This document shows, in pieces, positions 60,082-64,000 of a stretch of 64,000 nt of DNA. Below the pieces are notes generated by a model. The model worked only from the letters and a program-made list of their open reading frames with translations. It did not search any database and was not told the origin of the DNA. The first letter of the stretch is position 1, and each line of letters opens with the position of its first letter. The DNA lies in assembly GCF_014837175.1 (NCBI RefSeq), contig NZ_JACYFR010000002.1, positions 744,001 through 808,000 of the forward strand. Reading direction: 5' to 3'. Made by a program: the position numbers and the translations under genes. This stretch comes from Cellulomonas sp. JH27-2 (GTDB lineage Bacteria; Actinomycetota; Actinomycetes; Actinomycetales; Cellulomonadaceae).

Positions 60082-60801
60082 GTGCGGGTCGTTAGGTACC
60101 GGGCTGGGAAGGGGCGCGCTACGAACACGGCTCGCCGGAATCTCGATGAGCTGGTGATGCTGACGCAGGCGGCGATGACGCTGACGAATGTCCAGCGCTG
60201 GGCACAGCGACGAACCTTGCAGATCGCCTCTGATCGGAGCGGAGACGGCCACACGACCGTCGTTCCAACTGCCATTCGCGACGCCGCGAAGACGAAGCAG
60301 TACGAGGTATCAGTTGTCGATGCCTTCATCCAACTGGGAGCGCAGTCGTTCGCGCTCCACGGGAGCGAGGCAATCTGGGAACGACCGTTCCCAAGCGGAA
60401 ATCGCGGTAGGCCTATCGCCGTGGATGTCGCCCTATTCAACGCCGCGCGGTCAGAAGAGTCGCGGCTCGAGTTCGGCGAGTACAGCCGCCGCAAACTCGC
60501 CGACGATTCGCGCAAGTTGGCAGGCCTCCCGGCCGCCGACGGCCTACGAGTGACGAACTATCTGATTCTGTGGAGACTTGGGCCCGGTCCGCTTCGCAAG
60601 ACAAGCAACGGCTGGCGCGACGAGTGCGTGCAAGCCGCCAGCGCAGCATCCCGCGCGGGTGAATATGACGTGGAGTTGAGGGTTGCGTCCTCGCAGCACG
60701 TCTTTGTGGCCGCGCCCAACGCGGACACGGTTGCAGACGTTGGTCTCTTCTCGGTGCACTTGGCCGGCGTCGACGACGTCGACGAGATCGACGACCTGTA
60801 G
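60082..60801 (+). CDS. Possible PD-(D/E)XK nuclease-like protein
   Basis: A 239-residue protein. The region GRPIAVDVALFNAARSEES and RLEFGEYSRRKLADDSRKL place an Asp and a Glu-x-x/Lys-Asp-Lys pattern as expected for restriction-like folds, but the match is weak. GTG at 60082 has GAGGTC a few bases upstream; ATG 60157 is an alternative. It is directly downstream of the TIGR02391 gene. Confidence 0.5.
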   Translation: MRVVRYRAGKGRATNTARRNLDELVMLTQAAMTLTNVQRWAQRRTLQIASDRSGDGHTTVVPTAIRDAAKTKQYEVSVVDAFIQLGAQSFALHGSEAIWERPFPSGNRGRPIAVDVALFNAARSEESRLEFGEYSRRKLADDSRKLAGLPAADGLRVTNYLILWRLGPGPLRKTSNGWRDECVQAASAASRAGEYDVELRVASSQHVFVAAPNADTVADVGLFSVHLAGVDDVDEIDDL

Positions 60802-60817
60802 AACCGCCAAGCCGCGC

Positions 60818-61072
60818 CTACGCCGCAGTTCCCGCCTTGCCCGTGATGTCGGCGATGCCTCCTGTGAGTTGCTCGACGAGTCGGGCTGTGGGTCGTTGAC
60901 CGGTTGCGGAGAGGTGCTCGTCGAGGACGGCGCGTGCAGTGTCGTGGGCGCCAACGAGCCGGACGCTCAGGAAGCGCGGGTCCCTGAGCCCGTCGACCAG
61001 TACGCACCGTCCAGCGAGTTCGGTCAGAACCTCAGGGTCGACTGCGTCAACCGGGATGAGCGGCGGGGTCAC
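60818..61072 (-). CDS. Small hypothetical protein coupled to an excisionase-like gene
   Basis: An 84-residue protein (VTPPLIPVDAVDPEVLTELA ...) with a helical body and a C-terminal GGIADITGKAG. The GTG overlaps the stop of the HTH gene at 61069 (GTGA). The family was not recognised. Confidence 0.55.
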   Translation of the reverse strand: MTPPLIPVDAVDPEVLTELAGRCVLVDGLRDPRFLSVRLVGAHDTARAVLDEHLSATGQRPTARLVEQLTGGIADITGKAGTAA

Positions 61073-61347
61073 GGTGTGGCCTCGGAAGTGGGCGCGGGAG
61101 CGGGGGTCGAGCGCTTGGGGCGACCGGGTTTGGGGCGGTCCTCGTCGATCGTCGCGAGGTCGTCGAGCCGCCATACGTAGCCGTGTAGCTGGCCGGCGGG
61201 CGCGGGTAGCCAGGTGACACCGCGTGCGAGCGCGTTGCGGACGGCTGCGGGTGTGACGCCGAGGTGTGCGGCGAGTGTTGGGAGGTCGACCAGCCCTGCG
61301 ACGTCAGGGATGGCTGGGGTCGCGGTGGGGGTGGTCTCGTCTGCCAT
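61069..61347 (-). CDS. Excisionase-like helix-turn-helix protein
   Basis: A 92-residue protein with an HTH (VDLPTLAAHLGVTPAAVRNA) followed by a GYVWRLDDLATIDE wing typical of excisionase/MerR-like DNA-binding proteins. The Pro/Lys-rich tail is basic. It is divergent from the 61438 gene; repeated AACTGT motifs between them are probable targets. Confidence 0.75.
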   Translation of the reverse strand: MADETTPTATPAIPDVAGLVDLPTLAAHLGVTPAAVRNALARGVTWLPAPAGQLHGYVWRLDDLATIDEDRPKPGRPKRSTPAPAPTSEATP

Positions 61348-61365
61348 AGGACCAGTCTACGCGTT

Positions 61366-61401
61366 AACTGTGACGGATGTCGGACAGTTCTTGTAAACTG
61401 T
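61366..61401. promoter_or_regulatory. Divergent control region with repeated AACTGT motifs
   Basis: AACTGT occurs at 61366-61371 and 61396-61401, and inverted (ACAGTT) at 61384-61389, between the excisionase-like gene and the 61438 gene. TAAACT at ~61394-61399 may be a -10 with TGACGG at 61371-61376 as -35. A repressor site overlapping a promoter is likely. Confidence 0.5.
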
Positions 61402-61437
61402 GGAGGTAGCGACACAGATACAGGACAGGAGTAGCCG

Positions 61438-61671
61438 ATGCACTCGCAGACGTTCGATGCTCGCCACACCCGCCACGGGGAAGTGGTCGCCCTCGGAGAC
61501 CCGCGCGTCCTCGCGGACCTGGTCGGAGACCTCATCGAACTGCGCGCACCAGACGGAACGACCGCCTGGGCCCGGCTCACCTTTGTAGGCCGGGCCTGGA
61601 CAGGCCGCACCGGCAAACCGGTCGCCTACGGCTACGTGACCAACCTCGAAACCGCCATGGGTGCGGCGTGA
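61438..61671 (+). CDS. Small conserved hypothetical protein
   Basis: A 77-residue basic/beta protein (MHSQTFDARHTRHGEVVALG ... YGYVTNLETAMGAA). AGGAG lies eight bases before the ATG. It precedes the DUF2637 gene, as often seen on actinobacterial plasmids. The role is unknown. Confidence 0.65.
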   Translation: MHSQTFDARHTRHGEVVALGDPRVLADLVGDLIELRAPDGTTAWARLTFVGRAWTGRTGKPVAYGYVTNLETAMGAA

Positions 61672-61738
61672 CGACCCAAACCGCCGCCGCACCCACGGTC
61701 CAGGCCCCCAGACCCGCAGCACCCGCCAGGAGGCACCC

Positions 61739-62542
61739 ATGAGCACCAAGCCGAAGACCGCAGCCCGCCCGACGGTTCACCGTGCCCGTATCCCCGCCGA
61801 CGCCATGACGGTGCTCGTCGTTCAGGTCTTGGCGCTGCTCGGCGTGTGGGTCTGCGCGATCGCGGTCAGCTTCTCGGGGTTGGTCGCAGCGGCGAACTGG
61901 GCGAACATCCACGGCTCGCAGAGGTACGCCGTGCCGTTGTTCATCGACGGCATCCTGGTGGGCGCCTCCCTCGCATATCTCGTCGCACGTGAGCGCAAGG
62001 ACAAGGCGAGCGCGGTCATCGCGGTGCTCGCCATGGCCGCGTTCTGTGGTCTGTCGATCCTGGGCAATGCGACGCATGCACTCGGGAGTGCTGCCGCAGG
62101 GTCGGAGCGGCTCACGGGTGTAGCGCTTGCCGTAGCCGCCCCTATCGCGATCCTGCTCACCACGGAGCTTCTGGCTCGCACGGTCATCGCAAGCCCGGAG
62201 GAGCACGTGCCGGCCCCGTCGCGTTCGGCTCGTCGCGCAGCCCGTGTCGTCGCGCAGCAGCCAGCCCAGTCCGCCACCCCGGTCGCCGCGGCTGCTCCCA
62301 CCCAGCCGACCACGGACGCCGAGCCGGTTCGTGCGCGCAGGACCGCGACGGGCGCGGGAAGTGCAGGCAGGACGGAGCGGGAGGCGCTAAAGGCTGAGGT
62401 GCTCCGGCTCGCGGCCGAGGGACTGTCACACCGGGCCATCACCGCGCAGCTGGAGGGTGCCGTTCCGGCAACCACCGTGGGCCGCTGGATTCGGGATGCC
62501 GCCGAGCAGAACGACGGGGAGCCGATTCTCGTGGCCGTATAG
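61739..62542 (+). CDS. DUF2637/SpdB-like membrane protein with C-terminal HTH
   Basis: A 267-residue protein. The first half is DUF2637: four hydrophobic helices beginning IPADAMTVLVVQVLALLG and GSQRYAVPLFIDGILVGA. The Ala/Pro/Thr linker leads to a C-terminal HTH-like end (VLRLAAEGLSHRAITAQL). DUF2637/SpdB proteins are linked to plasmid spread in actinomycetes. AGGAGG precedes the ATG. Its presence supports a plasmid or conjugative origin for this region. Confidence 0.8.
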   Translation: MSTKPKTAARPTVHRARIPADAMTVLVVQVLALLGVWVCAIAVSFSGLVAAANWANIHGSQRYAVPLFIDGILVGASLAYLVARERKDKASAVIAVLAMAAFCGLSILGNATHALGSAAAGSERLTGVALAVAAPIAILLTTELLARTVIASPEEHVPAPSRSARRAARVVAQQPAQSATPVAAAAPTQPTTDAEPVRARRTATGAGSAGRTEREALKAEVLRLAAEGLSHRAITAQLEGAVPATTVGRWIRDAAEQNDGEPILVAV

Positions 62543-62692
62543 CGCCAATCCGGCACAGCGTTTTCGTCTGTAGCAGCAACTATTCTGGACTAATCAGGCA
62601 CAGCGTTCCCCGGCTCGCTGAACCAGTTCGAGACGAAACGCACCAACAAGAACTGCGGCTCGTGTTGACCACCTCCAACACGATGGCGCACC

Positions 62693-62720
62693 GCCCGCCG
62701 GGACCTGATAACCGGCGGGC
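62693..62720 (+). terminator. Terminator after the DUF2637 gene
   Basis: GCCCGCCGG (62693-62701) pairs with CCGGCGGGC (62712-62720) around a ten-base loop, 150 bases after the DUF2637 stop. The gap also contains GGCACAGCGTT twice (about 62552 and 62598). Confidence 0.65.
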
Positions 62721-62786
62721 ACTCAAACCCCCTCGTCAGGGCATCAGGGCTCAGGCGGGAAAGACAGAAAGTCGAGGTGGCCCCCC

Positions 62787-64000
62787 ATGGGCCTTCAAAA
62801 CTGGGCCCGCCGGACGCGGGCCGCACTCAGGTCGGACGCCGGTCTCACGCTGGTGGAGCAACTCGTCGTGGTGATTCTGCTCGGCATACTCGTCGGCATC
62901 ATCGCGAAATCGACGCACTGGGCCACGCATGACGCCCAGGCGCTTCCCGATCGTCAGGCGCAGTGGAACAAGACGCTCGACGCGTCCGGTCAGCTCGTCC
63001 GCGACATCGGGCATGCAGTCACCATTCGTACGGCTGAGTCGCAGCGTCTCGTCGTCGACACCGTGCTCGACGGCCAGTGTGTGGAACGGGATTATCGCGT
63101 CGCCAGCGGGAAGCTCGCCGTGACGACGCACTGGTTCGGGCAGGAAGACTGCACCGGCGACGTCGCGAACCTCGAGAAGAAGACCGAGACGCTCCTCACG
63201 TCGCACACCGGGTCCACGACGTTCTCCTACTTGACGGCCGAGGGCAGGGCCATCACGCTTCCGGCGACGAACACCCGGAGCATCAAAACGGTCTCCTGGC
63301 ACCTGGAAACCCAGCTCAAGGGCTTGACGAAGCCGCAGACGCTCGACAGCGCACAGGCGTTCACGGGGCGTAACACCGTCACAAAGAACCCGGCCCCGTG
63401 CGACGCCGAGTACGCCGCCGCGCCACTGCTGAATATCACGACGACGGGTGTCGGGCTGAACCGGCCCGTCTTGACCTGGTCGGACGCAACCTCGTCCCTC
63501 ACCACGGGCTGGACGGTCTGGCGAGTGACGTGGCCGACTGGCCAGCCTCAAACGAACAGCTTGACCCAGGTAGCGTTCATTGCTGACCCGAGGACGACGA
63601 CGTGGACGGACAACACCGTCACCCTGACGCCGGGCCTGTCCGTGAAGTACGTGGTCCAGGCCGACCTCAACACGACCTGCTCGGCGGCTTCTGCGCCGCT
63701 GTCGAACGCGGTCGTCACGGGCATGCGTCCGGCGGCACCCTCGTCGCTGACCGCCGTTGGGCGCGCGGCCAACATCGACCTGTCCTGGCCGGAAGTTGCT
63801 GGTGCTACCTCCTACGACATCTACCGCGACGGCGTGCTGTTCAAGACCGGTGTCACCGGAACTGGTGCGACCATCACGTTTACCGACGGTGTTGGGCAGG
63901 ACCGTTGGGGCAACGCCATCGGCGCTGGGCATAACCATGGATACAAGATTGTGGCAGTCAATAGATGGGAGCAGGTCATCACGGGCGCCATTGAGGGCGC
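62787..64000 (+). CDS. Prepilin-like surface protein with Fn3-like domains (cut by right edge)
   Basis: At least 404 residues are visible. The N-terminus (MGLQNWARRTRAALRSDAG then LTLVEQLVVVILLGILVGII) is a prepilin signal with Gly at -1 and Glu at +5. A beta-rich body follows, with fibronectin-III-like repeats near the end (PSSLTAVGRAANIDLSWPEV). GAGGTGG lies before the ATG. It is the second prepilin-type protein in the element, so assembly genes or a prepilin peptidase may lie to the right. Confidence 0.8.
   Translation, partial: MGLQNWARRTRAALRSDAGLTLVEQLVVVILLGILVGIIAKSTHWATHDAQALPDRQAQWNKTLDASGQLVRDIGHAVTIRTAESQRLVVDTVLDGQCVERDYRVASGKLAVTTHWFGQEDCTGDVANLEKKTETLLTSHTGSTTFSYLTAEGRAITLPATNTRSIKTVSWHLETQLKGLTKPQTLDSAQAFTGRNTVTKNPAPCDAEYAAAPLLNITTTGVGLNRPVLTWSDATSSLTTGWTVWRVTWPTGQPQTNSLTQVAFIADPRTTTWTDNTVTLTPGLSVKYVVQADLNTTCSAASAPLSNAVVTGMRPAAPSSLTAVGRAANIDLSWPEVAGATSYDIYRDGVLFKTGVTGTGATITFTDGVGQDRWGNAIGAGHNHGYKIVAVNRWEQVITGAIEG

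Overview
The window is very GC-rich DNA with GTG and TTG starts, GTGA/ATGA-coupled genes, ANTAR regulators, an Lsr2 protein, DUF2637 and sucrase-ferredoxin-like proteins. This points to an actinobacterium, probably Micrococcales and perhaps Cellulomonas or a relative; the genus is a guess from protein flavour only.

Left part, about 1-24.15 kb, looks like host chromosome. It opens with a minus-strand Wadjet-type anti-plasmid operon (jetA-jetB-jetC, with jetC cut by the window edge). A sugar-type MFS transporter and a PLP-dependent decarboxylase follow on the plus strand. A tightly coupled minus-strand oxidative-stress operon comes next: Mn catalase, haem-oxygenase-like iron enzyme, CDGSH protein, membrane protein and glycosyltransferase. 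Beyond it are an alcohol dehydrogenase, a fatty-acid desaturase, three GAF-ANTAR regulators, a STAS protein and a general-stress-like operon (17.5-23.5 kb). That operon ends in a three-repeat peptide gene overlapped by a JmjC/cupin oxygenase and a sucrase-ferredoxin-like protein, which resembles a small peptide-modification locus. A lone receiver protein and a strong hairpin close this part.

At 24165-24183 lies the 3' end of a minus-strand tRNA (sequence like tRNA-Leu) with no tRNA body. It marks the likely left attachment site of an integrated element that runs to the right and probably beyond the window, since no intact tRNA copy was seen inside it. The element carries a type I restriction system with two unusual fusions, a tyrosine recombinase and a block of mostly unknown genes (31.1-36.0 kb: OGG-fold protein, coiled-coil membrane protein, CoiA-like nuclease). 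A train of small plasmid/phage-like genes follows (36-40 kb).

The 40-44 kb segment is a surface module: a helix-turn-helix domain fused in frame to a type IV prepilin, a TasA/camelysin-like secreted protein with its own SipW-like signal peptidase, and a PASTA lipoprotein. Next come a replication-like region (palindrome cluster, small HTH protein, primase-like Rep), an HTH-HNH protein, a winged-helix/PD-(D/E)XK protein and about 1 kb without genes. The 52.7-61 kb segment holds further defence-type genes (DUF2971, Lsr2 silencer, Shedu nuclease, TIGR02391 protein with a nuclease-like neighbour). The window ends with an excisionase-like HTH protein, a DUF2637/SpdB-like membrane protein and a second prepilin-like protein with Fn3-like repeats that runs off the edge.

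Taken together, the right two thirds read as an integrated plasmid or integrative element that combines defence genes with pilin-like surface genes. The strongest candidates for something new are the HTH-prepilin chimera, whose DNA-binding part would be released by prepilin peptidase, and the repeat peptide with its JmjC oxygenase.
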